From: JBEKSX01 sp049516635
GTDB lineage: Bacteria; Bacteroidota; Ignavibacteria; Tepidaquicellales; OLB5
Reading direction: 5' to 3'
Length of the DNA stretch: 55,578 nucleotides
Assembly (NCBI GenBank): GCA_049516635.1
Contig: JBEKSX010000005.1
Span: forward strand, 1 to 55,578
Positions 44,915 to 53,824 of this stretch are shown here, piece by piece (the stretch's first letter is position 1; every line of letters begins with the position of its first letter). Position numbers and translations under genes: made by a program. The notes below the pieces were generated by a model that did not search any database, was not told where the DNA came from, and worked only from the letters and a program-made list of their open reading frames with translations.

Positions 44915-46255
44915 ATGAAACAAAAAATACTTACTGCTCTTATTTTAATTTTTTCAGCCGGTATTCTAAATTCTCAGACCTTAAACCTGCGTTTCAGCAC
45001 TTATTTTTACAGCTGGCAGAGATTGGACAGTATAAACGATCCTTCATCCAATAAGACCACGCACATTCAAGGATACCAGGACCTGTTTCTGGATGTGAAC
45101 AAAGACAAGTGGTCCTTCAACACTATGATACAAACTGATGAGGACGTGATGAACAGGATCGATAAAGGCTTCCACTACAGGTTTTACAATATTTATGTCA
45201 AAGGAACGAACCTGTTCAATCACCTCGATCTCAAGCTTGGCAGACAGTACGTATATGCCGGTGTCGGTAAAGGTCCTGTTGACGGTCTTTACCTCAAAAT
45301 AAAAGCGGGCAAAGACAAGGAATACCAGCTGTCCGGATTCGGCGGTTATGCAACAAATACAGATTACGCATTCGACAAGTACCTTTCGCTGAAAGATAAT
45401 TATTCGATCGGCGGACAATTTTCCTATTACGGCGTAAAAGATCTTGTAGCATCAGCTAGCTACTCCAACATGCACCATAAGCCCCTGCCATACTATGCTT
45501 TCAGGATAGACAGTTTGATGAACACACACGAAGTACTTATTGACCTTGATTCACCCACAGAACAGTTTGCCGGGCTGGATTTCGACTATTCATATAAGTC
45601 AAAACATTACGTTTACGGAAAACTGTACTATGATATAAACCAGAGAATGTTTTACCGCGGTGAACTCAACGCCAGGGTCCGTGTTATCGAGAATCTTAAT
45701 CTCTCAGCCGGTTATCTTTACAGACAGCCGCAGATAAGCTACAATTCAATCTTTTGGGTTTTCGAACACAATAAATACCAGGAGATCGAAGGCGGTGCCG
45801 ATTATACTTTAAAGAACGGAATTAACCTCTTCGGAAAGGTTTCCGATGTCATATATTCAGGAAGCTCTGACGGAAAGAACAATTCACTCCGGCTTCAGCT
45901 CGGATTCAATAATCCCTCATACGGGCTATCATACGTGAAGTATACCGGATATACCGGCGAATCAGACGGAGCAAGCGGATATTTTTACCGCGAGATAGTG
46001 AAATCTATATTGTCCGCAACCGCTTCTCTCAATTATTCACGCTACAGGCTCGAAGAATACACAACCACTGCGGACGGAACCTCGATCGACAGGGTCAATT
46101 CATTGAGCGGTATGCTCGGCATCACTTACAGACCGATGCCCCAGCTCTCCGTAGATGCACAGGGACAATTCATCCAGAACAGGATATACAAGGCTGATAC
46201 AAGATTCTTGATCGGTCTCACGTACTGGTTGTTCAAAAATTTTAAAAAGGCATAA
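44915..46255 (+). CDS. Outer-membrane beta-barrel protein within the cytochrome operon
   Basis: 446 residues. A signal peptide (about 1-20, ending ILNSQ) is followed by alternating amphipathic strands throughout (for example LNLRFSTYFYSWQRL, YVYGKLYYDINQRMFY and LSVDAQGQFIQNRI) and an aromatic-rich C-terminus (FLIGLTYWLFKNF), the picture of an outer-membrane porin. No heme motif and no plug domain. I recognise no family. Its place between a c554-like carrier and a 14-heme cytochrome suggests it is the barrel of a porin-cytochrome conduit, comparable in role, not in sequence, to MtrB or OmbB. Confidence 0.75.
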   Translation: MKQKILTALILIFSAGILNSQTLNLRFSTYFYSWQRLDSINDPSSNKTTHIQGYQDLFLDVNKDKWSFNTMIQTDEDVMNRIDKGFHYRFYNIYVKGTNLFNHLDLKLGRQYVYAGVGKGPVDGLYLKIKAGKDKEYQLSGFGGYATNTDYAFDKYLSLKDNYSIGGQFSYYGVKDLVASASYSNMHHKPLPYYAFRIDSLMNTHEVLIDLDSPTEQFAGLDFDYSYKSKHYVYGKLYYDINQRMFYRGELNARVRVIENLNLSAGYLYRQPQISYNSIFWVFEHNKYQEIEGGADYTLKNGINLFGKVSDVIYSGSSDGKNNSLRLQLGFNNPSYGLSYVKYTGYTGESDGASGYFYREIVKSILSATASLNYSRYRLEEYTTTADGTSIDRVNSLSGMLGITYRPMPQLSVDAQGQFIQNRIYKADTRFLIGLTYWLFKNFKKA

Positions 46256-46267
46256 ACGAAGAAGTCT

Positions 46268-47518
46268 ATGAAAACAAGAAAATTTTATATTCTATTCCTG
46301 GCGGCTGTTCTGATCTTCCTTTCATCCACTGCCTATCTTGTAAAAGAGAAGAACATGAAGGTCAAGACAGGAAAAGTGTTCCCGGTTAAAATTGTTCAGC
46401 AGGATCACAGCAAGGTGATCAAGTTCAATCATAAACTTCACATCAAAGACGTCGGGGTGAAGTGCGAAGATTGCCACACCGCAGTCACTACATCTGAATC
46501 ATTGAAGGATAACCTGAACCCGCTTCAGAAGGACTGCGCAGGATGCCATGACGTGAAAGATGAAAAGAACTGTACATACTGCCATTTTGACAACCAATAT
46601 AAAAAACTGGAGCCGACATCAAACGAACTGAACTTCTCGCATAAGTATCATATAGGAACGCAGAAAAAACTATGCACAGACTGCCACACGGGTCTTGACC
46701 AGGTCAAATACGCAAGCGAAACACCCACTGCTTTCCCGGTGATGGAGACATGCTATTCATGCCATAATAAACAGACCGCTACAAAAAACTGCGAAGCGTG
46801 CCATACAAACCTGACAGTGCTCACGCCGAAGAACCATCTGCAGATCAATTTTTTGAACGAGCACAAGGTGGTTTCAAACCTTGACGTAAGAGACAACTGC
46901 ATGATGTGCCACAGCGATAATTTTTGCCAGGTGTGCCATAGTCCCGTAAAATATATGGGCGAAAATGCAAAGAACAATTTCTTTACCCCTTATTACACCA
47001 AAGAAGGTGCTGTCAGGATTGACAGGGAAGCTCTCCAGAACCTGACCACCGTCCACGAGCTTAATTACAGGTTCACGCACGGACTCGATGCAAACCAGAG
47101 AACCTTTGAGTGCAAGACGTGCCACGACCAGGCAACGTTCTGCGGTTCCTGCCATCAGAACGGCAATGGCGAAGTTATAACGGGTATTCTGCCAAAGAGC
47201 CACCTCCAGCCGAACTTTACAACTATCGGAGTAAATACCGGCGGCGGATTACATGCCACTCTTGCAAAGAAAGATATCGAACAATGCCAGTCTTGCCACG
47301 ATGCCGAAGGATCTGACCCGATCTGCATAAGATGCCATTTAGATAATGATGGTGTTAAAGGTACACATCCGAAAACGCACGAAGCAGGATTCATGCACGA
47401 TGAACACGGAATATGGCATAATACCAAAGGAGCTGTTTGTTATATGTGTCATACAGATCCTAACGCAAGACCGGACGGAAAAAGAGGCCTCGGATTCTGC
47501 GGCTATTGTCATAATTAA
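46268..47518 (+). CDS. 14-heme cytochrome c
   Basis: 416 residues. A hydrophobic leader (about 6-24) is followed by 14 CxxCH sites between residues 65 and 414, one per about 26 residues. The density and the FNHKLHIKDVGVKCEDCHT opening resemble cytochrome c7/c3-type modules. There is no second membrane helix, so the protein is periplasmic or, with the barrel gene 12 nt upstream, inserted in the outer-membrane pore. It is the best candidate for the heme wire of the putative conduit. The final CGYCHN ends two residues after the last Cys, so the C-terminus is capped by a heme. Confidence 0.9.
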   Translation: MKTRKFYILFLAAVLIFLSSTAYLVKEKNMKVKTGKVFPVKIVQQDHSKVIKFNHKLHIKDVGVKCEDCHTAVTTSESLKDNLNPLQKDCAGCHDVKDEKNCTYCHFDNQYKKLEPTSNELNFSHKYHIGTQKKLCTDCHTGLDQVKYASETPTAFPVMETCYSCHNKQTATKNCEACHTNLTVLTPKNHLQINFLNEHKVVSNLDVRDNCMMCHSDNFCQVCHSPVKYMGENAKNNFFTPYYTKEGAVRIDREALQNLTTVHELNYRFTHGLDANQRTFECKTCHDQATFCGSCHQNGNGEVITGILPKSHLQPNFTTIGVNTGGGLHATLAKKDIEQCQSCHDAEGSDPICIRCHLDNDGVKGTHPKTHEAGFMHDEHGIWHNTKGAVCYMCHTDPNARPDGKRGLGFCGYCHN

Positions 47519-47555
47519 GGCACGTGAAAAATTTTTATAACTTAAATTCACTCTA

Positions 47556-48443
47556 ATGAAAAAGTTAACAGTCTATTATATCTCATATATACTAACTCTG
47601 GCAATACTTGTCATGTACCAGGGATGTGCACAGGAACAGAGCAATCCGGTAACGGCACCACAGCTGAATTTAGGCCCGCATCCATCGGGCTGGGTGAATC
47701 CCATATCTTCCGATTTCCACGGGAAGTATATCTCGTCGACACTGAACTGGAGCCTGAACCTCTGCAAAACGTGCCACGGAGGAGATTATTCCGGAGGAAC
47801 ATCGGGCGCGAGCTGTTACAATTGCCATAATGCATTTGTCTACCAGCTGAACGGACCCGAATCGTGCAACAACTGCCACGGTAACAAGGATCATTACTAT
47901 CCTCCACGTGCATTGAACGGTGACACTCTTGAAACGGACAGAGGAGTAGGCGCGCATTACCATCACCTTGCTACGGACTCTACGGAAAGATACTCCCGCA
48001 GAGTAGAGTGCACCGAATGCCATTTACTGGTTAACCATTTCAATGATACCAGCCACATTAATCCAAACAGGCACGGCAAAGCACAGATAATATTCGGGGC
48101 TCTGGCACATAACGTACTCCCATTTGGAAATATTGTGCCACATCCTTCTTATGACAGCACAAGCAATTCCTGTTCACAGGTTTACTGTCATGGATATTTC
48201 ATACACGGTAACTTGAATTTCCAGCCTGTATTCAATGATCCGGAGAGCGTTACATGCGGTTCATGCCATGGAGATCCAGTTACAGGTAACCCGAACCCAT
48301 TAAATGACCCCAATAGACACCACTTTTCAATAACTGACTGCTGGCAATGCCATTATCAGGTAATTGACTCCACAGGGACGATCATTGCACCTTCATTGCA
48401 TATTGATGGGACCGTCGAAGTCTGGGGAGATAAGAAAAAATAA
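47556..48443 (+). CDS. 7-heme lipoprotein cytochrome c (CxxxxCH domain type)
   Basis: 295 residues. The leader ends YQGC, a likely lipoprotein site at about C24, so it is anchored in the outer membrane. Six CxxCH sites (CKTCH, CYNCH, CNNCH, CTECH, CGSCH, CWQCH) and one CX4CH (CSQVYCH) give seven hemes. The CSQVYCHG...CGSCHGDP pair matches the CxxxxCH/CxxCH domain known from Geobacter outer-membrane cytochromes. As the last gene of the cluster it is the probable outermost member of the conduit. A terminator follows at 48462. Confidence 0.88.
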   Translation: MKKLTVYYISYILTLAILVMYQGCAQEQSNPVTAPQLNLGPHPSGWVNPISSDFHGKYISSTLNWSLNLCKTCHGGDYSGGTSGASCYNCHNAFVYQLNGPESCNNCHGNKDHYYPPRALNGDTLETDRGVGAHYHHLATDSTERYSRRVECTECHLLVNHFNDTSHINPNRHGKAQIIFGALAHNVLPFGNIVPHPSYDSTSNSCSQVYCHGYFIHGNLNFQPVFNDPESVTCGSCHGDPVTGNPNPLNDPNRHHFSITDCWQCHYQVIDSTGTIIAPSLHIDGTVEVWGDKKK

Positions 48444-48461
48444 TTTTCAGAAACAATTATT

Positions 48462-48493
48462 ACCTGACAGGTGAAAATCTGCCAGGTTTTTTT
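48462..48493 (+). terminator. Intrinsic terminator closing the cytochrome operon
   Basis: ACCTGACAG (48462-48470) pairs with CTGCCAGGT (48479-48487), with one mismatch, followed by seven T. It lies 18 nt after the stop of the 7-heme lipoprotein. Confidence 0.75.
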
Positions 48494-48643
48494 ATGTCAA
48501 AAAATTCATTCCGCGTGACTCTTTTGGAGAACTACAAAATAAATTTGGCTGCTTATCCAGGCAAAAATAATAATTAAGCAGAGACAACATATAAAAATCA
48601 ATCAATTTGTAAATTACTGTTATTACATGACATAAAAACCGGG

Positions 48644-49175
48644 TACCCCCCCATTACTTAAGTAATCCCAAGTAATCAGGAAGCTCAGAATCGCCAGCTC
48701 AGAATCGCCATTTTTTGACTACTTAAGCAATGACTACTTGAACCATACCTAAAATTCATGATATTGCGACAGAGACCTAGAATATTACGGAATTGTTAAA
48801 AGAACGGTTAAGAACCCCTCCCGTCCCGACAAGTCGTGACGGCTCTCCCCTCCTCCTACGGCGGATGTTCCATTTCGCTAAGGGGAGACAATCTGAATAT
48901 TCGTCAGAAAACACTAATTTTTCTCTTTTCTCAAATATACTATAATAAACTGCAAAATTCAAGGCAAAAATTTATGTACACTGTGAAAAGCAGGGGTATA
49001 AGCAGCCCATAGCTTTAGCTATGGGTTAAAAATGGAAGGTATACCGAAACCGTTTCAACGGTTTATGGATTAGATCCATAATGTGTTAATGCATGCTGTA
49101 AAATTTGTTATTTTTTAAAACCGTTAAAACGGTTATTTATTTATTGTTTCTTAATACCCATAGCTGAAGCTATGG
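48644..49175 (+). repeat. Composite intergenic repeat, copy 2 (hairpin cassette)
   Basis: Same three blocks, order and orientation as 3047-3737. Block 1 (48644-48739) has CCCCCCC, ATTACTTAAGTAAT at 48654-48667 and AGAATCGCCA...TTTTTTGACTACTTAAG; an extra AGCTCAGAATCGCC is tandemly duplicated here. Block 2 (48932-48997) has CAAATATA, TTCAAGGCAAAAA, ACTGTGAA and CAGGGG. Block 3 hairpins are CCCATAGCTTTAGCTATGGG (49006-49025), AACCGTTTCAACGGTT (49048-49063), AACCGTTAAAACGGTT (49119-49134) and CCCATAGCTGAAGCTATGG (49157-49175). Together with the flanks 48494-48643 and 49176-49217 this fills the noncoding region; no gene was found. Confidence 0.75.
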
Positions 49176-49217
49176 CTACTTTTTTTACAATCAAATTGCT
49201 TAATCACTATTAACTAA

Positions 49218-50930
49218 TTATTTCAGTAATATCATTTTTTTTGTATCTGAAAAATTTCCTATATTGATTTTATAAAAATATATCCCACTTGAGTAGTTTG
49301 ACCCATCCCAATCCACCTCATAACTTCCCGGTTTCAATTGCCTATTGACAAGAATCGAAATTTCATGTCCAAGTATATCATATATTGCTAAGTGGATAAA
49401 TGGCTGGCGTTCATTGCCTACAATTGGAACATCGAATTTTATTTTTGTAATTGGATTAAACGGGTTAGGATAATTCTGGTATAATTTAATGCTTTCGGGA
49501 GCATTGGAAAAATTCCTCTTTATACCTATCGGCTGAGAGTATTTAATCGTAATCATGTCATAGTGACCATAATAATTACTGTTTGTTCCCATTCCCGTTA
49601 TTAAAATGTCAAAATTCTTATCTATGATGATATCATAAGGATAAGAATCGCCATATTCAAAGTTATATATTTGTTTCCATTGCTCCGAACCTGCACTGTC
49701 ATATTTGATTGTAATGTAGGAGTTATAATTAGGAAGATTCCCCCAGGAACCTGTTGTATAAACACTACCTCTCGAATCAATACACATAGTTGCTGTCATT
49801 GCTCCTAATTTTGATGTATCCTTTTTTGCCCAGATTAAATCACCATTATTTGAGTATTTTATTGCACACAATTGATAATAACCTCCCTGGCTCACACCCG
49901 TGTACCCTCCTGAATAGATATTCCCTGTACTATCTATCCCGATAGATGTTGCTACGTTATTGTCATATACAGTATCCTGGAAATAATATCGCCTTAACCA
50001 TTGCTGAACTCCTGAATTTGAATATTTAATTGTGAACATATCCGCATACCTTTCATTTGCACAATAACTCGTACCTGTTATAAATACATTCCTATCCCTA
50101 TCCATAGCAATATCATTTGCTACTGTTCCTTCTCCTATCGGTCCGCTGTATAACTGCGCCCACATTTGCCTGCCTGATGAGTCATATTTTATTGTTGCTG
50201 CGCTGTAATAATTACCTCCGGTTATATATACATTACAGCTGTCATCTATCACGATACCGTTCACTTTTGAATTGATGTCAACATTCCCGTATCTCTGAAC
50301 CCACAGCTCCCTCCCGTCCGTTGAATACTTGATGGTCGTACACTGGAAACCGTTGCTAAGCATTGCGCTAAACCCTGTTACATACACATTCCCTGTATTA
50401 TCTACCGCTATTTTCTGCGCCTGATCGATATCATGTGCAGGACCGTCATAATACTGCACCCATTGCTGATCCCCATTAGAATTATACTTTATTGTACAAT
50501 AATCAAAATAGCTGCCTGAGCGGTAACTGTACCCAGTCACAAAAACATTTGAAGAACGATCTAAAGCGATTGCGTAAGCATACCTTCCTCCGGAATTATC
50601 CCCGTAATAATTTGCTATCCACTGCTGTGTGCCATCGGGTTTATATTTAATTGTGCAGTAGGCACTCCAATATGTGGTATGTGTATTTCCTGTAATATAA
50701 ACATTACTCGAATCATCCAAAGCTAATGCAAGGGCTCCTGCAATGAAAGTATTAGAATCCGGGTATCTCCTTACCCATTCCTGTGTTACCTGGGATAAAC
50801 AGCGTATGGGCAGGAAATAAATTATTAAAAATATAAATGCGGGATATAATAGATATCTGCGGGTAATGTTTATGATAGCCAGAATTAAGAGCTTAAATTT
50901 CAAATAAATATTCATTTTATCTTTATACAA
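49218..50930 (-). CDS. Secreted SBBP-repeat propeller protein with T9SS sorting domain
   Basis: 570 residues. Hydrophobic leader segments (to about residue 46, ending CLSQ) are followed by seven or so repeats of the SBBP kind: DxxGNVYVTGxSxxxxxxDYxTIKYNxxGxxQWVxxYxG (for example DRSSNVFVTGYSYRSGSYFD), predicted beta-propeller blades. The end is a T9SS type A sorting domain (QNYPNPFNPITKIKF ... SGIYFYKI ... KKMILLK) with a short insert after the first strand. ATG at 50915 (MNIYLKFKL) is an alternative start giving a cleaner leader. It is a surface protein of unknown ligand, read away from the cytochrome operon. Confidence 0.85.
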   Translation of the reverse strand: MYKDKMNIYLKFKLLILAIINITRRYLLYPAFIFLIIYFLPIRCLSQVTQEWVRRYPDSNTFIAGALALALDDSSNVYITGNTHTTYWSAYCTIKYKPDGTQQWIANYYGDNSGGRYAYAIALDRSSNVFVTGYSYRSGSYFDYCTIKYNSNGDQQWVQYYDGPAHDIDQAQKIAVDNTGNVYVTGFSAMLSNGFQCTTIKYSTDGRELWVQRYGNVDINSKVNGIVIDDSCNVYITGGNYYSAATIKYDSSGRQMWAQLYSGPIGEGTVANDIAMDRDRNVFITGTSYCANERYADMFTIKYSNSGVQQWLRRYYFQDTVYDNNVATSIGIDSTGNIYSGGYTGVSQGGYYQLCAIKYSNNGDLIWAKKDTSKLGAMTATMCIDSRGSVYTTGSWGNLPNYNSYITIKYDSAGSEQWKQIYNFEYGDSYPYDIIIDKNFDILITGMGTNSNYYGHYDMITIKYSQPIGIKRNFSNAPESIKLYQNYPNPFNPITKIKFDVPIVGNERQPFIHLAIYDILGHEISILVNRQLKPGSYEVDWDGSNYSSGIYFYKINIGNFSDTKKMILLK

Positions 50931-51352
50931 AGATTAATTAAAGAATATTATATCAATTTTGGATCTTCCCCCAAGGAAAGAATCCAAATAATAGCCCATC
51001 TTCCTTGCCCCTTATCATGTCGGGAATCAGACTACCATTTAAGCTCCACTCTGTAGTACATAAATATAATATTATAAATCTCCGATGTCAATAACTAATA
51101 AAATAAATTTATCAAGGCTACTCATATGTACCTATATATCAATAACTTACAATAACATTTAATTATATATTTTTTACAATTATAAAAATTTAATAAATAC
51201 GAAATTATTATAATATCACGATAAATAATCATATAAATAATTTATTAGAAAATAATATTTGAAATGAGATTATGAGCCATGCCAGGTGTGTAACTCTCCA
51301 ACGAGTCCTTCGAACCCGACACTGAATTATCGTAGTACCAGGATATAATAAA

Positions 51353-51376
51353 AAGGGCGTTCAAATGAACGCCCTT
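51353..51376 (-). terminator. Intrinsic terminator after ccmF
   Basis: AAGGGCGTTCA (51353-51363) and TGAACGCCCTT (51366-51376) give an 11-bp stem; on the minus strand a run of T follows. It is 48 nt beyond the ccmF stop. Confidence 0.8.
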
Positions 51377-51387
51377 AACCTGTTTTT

Positions 51388-51420
51388 ACTCGTCAGACCA
51401 CTGAGAGTGGTCTAACGAGT
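51388..51420. repeat. Inverted repeat adjacent to the ccmF stop
   Basis: ACTCGT-C-AGACCACT (51388-51402) mirrors AGTGGTCT-A-ACGAGT (51406-51420) around GAG, with one internal mismatch. It lies directly after ccmF and before the true terminator, so it may protect the mRNA 3' end. Confidence 0.55.
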
Positions 51421-51424
51421 ATTA

Positions 51425-53797
51425 TTATGTACTTACTTTTTGTTTGCTCCTGTGTCCGTTTCCGTTCGTACCGGATGCAGTCTCTTTCTTTTTGCTCACA
51501 CCGTTCTTAGAAAGTACCTCGGTTGGGTTTTCTTCCGGTTTTAGCTTTCTGTACCTGTGTACGAGAGCGAAGAAAAATCCGATGACCATAATAATAGTTC
51601 CGCCCCATACAAGATTGATGAATGGTTTTATGCTTGCGGTTAGTACAAGTGTTTCGGGACTAGTGTTTGCCTTCGGCTGTGTGTTATCCACAACTGCAAT
51701 ATCAACGGTTTCATCGCCGCTGATACTTACTTTTGTCAGATAAAATGTATATTTGTCAGTGCTCTCCATCTGCACCGGAATAGGTTCCTGCGAACCCTGA
51801 GAAATTTTTTCTTCAGCAGTAAGGGTTTCCTTTTTCTTTCCGTTAGTTATTTCAAGGGTTGCGCCTATCACATTATCCTTCCCCTCCTGCATAGCATTTC
51901 GGTTGAACTTCGAACGGTCATAATCGACGAACTTAACCTTCAGCCCCTTCACTTCCTTTTCATCACCTTTATAGAAGCTCACAACGTCTTCTTTGGAATA
52001 ATCCTCCGGAACTTCCAGTGACATCGGTGATAGATAAAGGTCTTTAGTAACAAGGTTCGCTATATCGGGGTTCTTCATTACACCCTGCGAGTAATCGCTG
52101 TAATACATTATTGGCTGGAGCAGGAATCCCCTTCCGTCCTTTTCGACCACAACATTGAAATGGTATTTTTGTTCGTCACCCGGGATAGGTGTGGCACCTT
52201 TATATGTCATCTTATACCCAAGTGCTTCACGGGTTTCATTGATAGGAAGCGATATGTTCTGTTCTTTCGAATACCTTGAAGAACCGATGATGCCGAGGAA
52301 CAACAGCATAATACCGAGGTGTGCTATATATGGTCCCGCTTTGAACCTGTTCTTCATGAACACGGTATAAGCAATCTCCGCATTAATAAAGAATGCGAAC
52401 ATAGCCGCCGCGGCAAATACCGCCATTAATATATCCGTGATGCCGATGATCACAAAAAAGATCGTCACAAGTGCGGTCAGAACCAGCGGAACATATAAGC
52501 TCTTAAGAAATGCCTTTTCTTCCGAATGTTTCCATTTTAGGAGTATGCTGAACCCGTTGATGGCTGCTATCAGTATAGCGAGCGGCAGGTTCATGCGGTT
52601 GTAAAAATCGGGGTCAACAGTGCCTTTAGCCATTATCGGCCAGCTAGTTCCGATGGCTATTACCAGTGCCGTTGCACACAGCGTAATTGCACCTACGAAA
52701 AGAGCCGATTCGCGTGAAAGAATATTTGCTGTATCGGTTCTATCGGTCTTCAAGCTTTTCAGCCTGAATAATATCAATCCAAGCCCACCCGCTCCGAAAA
52801 GCGAGAGGAATACGATCAAAAACAAATAAACTTCCTGACCCGGGTCCACGAATGAGTGGACTGAAGCATCTCCAAGCACGCCGCTTCTCGTAAGAAAAGT
52901 GGAATACAATACCATTATATAAGCCATAACACATAACAGCAGGCTCGTCTTTTTGAACTTCCCCGTTTTCTGTTCGGTAATCATAGTGTGAATACCCGCA
53001 ACAATGACGATCCACGGTACAAAGGAAGAATTTTCTACCGGGTCCCAGCCCCAGTATCCGCCCCATCCCAGAACGCCGTAAGCCCAGAAACCGCCGAGCA
53101 TAATTCCCGTTCCAAGGACCATGCCGGAGAACAGTGTCCACGGGAGAGCAAGTTTTAGCCACCTGTCATACTTATTTTTTATTAATGCAGCAGCTGCAAA
53201 ACAGAAAGGTATCGCAAGCGATGAAAAACCTGTAAACAGTATAGGCGGATGAATGGACATCCAGAAATTCTGCAGGAGCGGGTTCAATCCCCTTCCGTCG
53301 GGAGGAACAAATCCTATCTGCACATCTTTGGGAAATGATTCCCAAACTAATTTATAAGGCGATTTGATAATGAGTATGAACAGCAGGAAGGTTTGTATCA
53401 AAGTGAATATCGACATCACGTCAGCTTCATATTTATCCTTGCTGTCTTTATCCCTGTTAGTGAGATATGCCAGAAGAAATATTCCCATAACCGCCATTAA
53501 GAATGCCCACAGGTGGAAGCTTCCTTCCTGTCCCGCATAGAAAGTTGATATCAGCAGGTTAAGGGGAAGGTCCCTTGAACTGTAATCCCACACATACGTA
53601 TACTGGAACTGGTGTGTAAGGATTAGGTACAGCAAATATGCAGCAGATGAAATTGTTATGACAGAAGCTGCGTGAAAGAAAAATCTTGCAAGAGAGTGTA
53701 TGTTCTTTATTTTACCCGAACGAGTCAGGAAGAAGCACAACGAAGAAAGAAGTGCCGATACAAAAGCTACATATATTAAAATTTGTCCTATATCCAT
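51425..53797 (-). CDS. ccmF: Cytochrome c-type biogenesis protein CcmF (heme lyase)
   Basis: 790 residues, polytopic. The WWD heme-handling loop is present (GGYWGWDPVENSSFVPWI), with further family segments such as FWMSIHPPILFTGFSSLAIPF and STFLTRSGVLGDASVHSF, whose histidines are the usual heme ligands. A long periplasmic domain follows, then a last helix (about 735-755) and a basic tail rich in Lys and Asn. CcmF ligates heme from CcmE to apocytochrome CxxCH sites in the periplasm. It is 27 nt downstream of ccmE. Given about 90 heme sites in this window alone, demand for this pathway is high. Confidence 0.95.
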   Translation of the reverse strand: MDIGQILIYVAFVSALLSSLCFFLTRSGKIKNIHSLARFFFHAASVITISSAAYLLYLILTHQFQYTYVWDYSSRDLPLNLLISTFYAGQEGSFHLWAFLMAVMGIFLLAYLTNRDKDSKDKYEADVMSIFTLIQTFLLFILIIKSPYKLVWESFPKDVQIGFVPPDGRGLNPLLQNFWMSIHPPILFTGFSSLAIPFCFAAAALIKNKYDRWLKLALPWTLFSGMVLGTGIMLGGFWAYGVLGWGGYWGWDPVENSSFVPWIVIVAGIHTMITEQKTGKFKKTSLLLCVMAYIMVLYSTFLTRSGVLGDASVHSFVDPGQEVYLFLIVFLSLFGAGGLGLILFRLKSLKTDRTDTANILSRESALFVGAITLCATALVIAIGTSWPIMAKGTVDPDFYNRMNLPLAILIAAINGFSILLKWKHSEEKAFLKSLYVPLVLTALVTIFFVIIGITDILMAVFAAAAMFAFFINAEIAYTVFMKNRFKAGPYIAHLGIMLLFLGIIGSSRYSKEQNISLPINETREALGYKMTYKGATPIPGDEQKYHFNVVVEKDGRGFLLQPIMYYSDYSQGVMKNPDIANLVTKDLYLSPMSLEVPEDYSKEDVVSFYKGDEKEVKGLKVKFVDYDRSKFNRNAMQEGKDNVIGATLEITNGKKKETLTAEEKISQGSQEPIPVQMESTDKYTFYLTKVSISGDETVDIAVVDNTQPKANTSPETLVLTASIKPFINLVWGGTIIMVIGFFFALVHRYRKLKPEENPTEVLSKNGVSKKKETASGTNGNGHRSKQKVST

Positions 53798-53824
53798 ATA
53801 ATTGGTTAACAGTGAATTTCAGAA

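Larger units (their letters stand above)
50931..51424. other. AT-rich noncoding region between SBBP and ccmF genes
   Basis: No gene seen. It contains a run of very AT-rich sequence (51060-51270), a terminator (51353-51376) and an inverted repeat (51388-51420) at the ccmF end. No sigma54-type TTGGCATA box was found here. Confidence 0.7.

Noticed and set aside
48777..48962. 61-codon minus-strand frame in the second repeat region
   Set aside because: Its RRRRGEPSR stretch is translation of a GC-rich dispersed repeat, not a protein signal.
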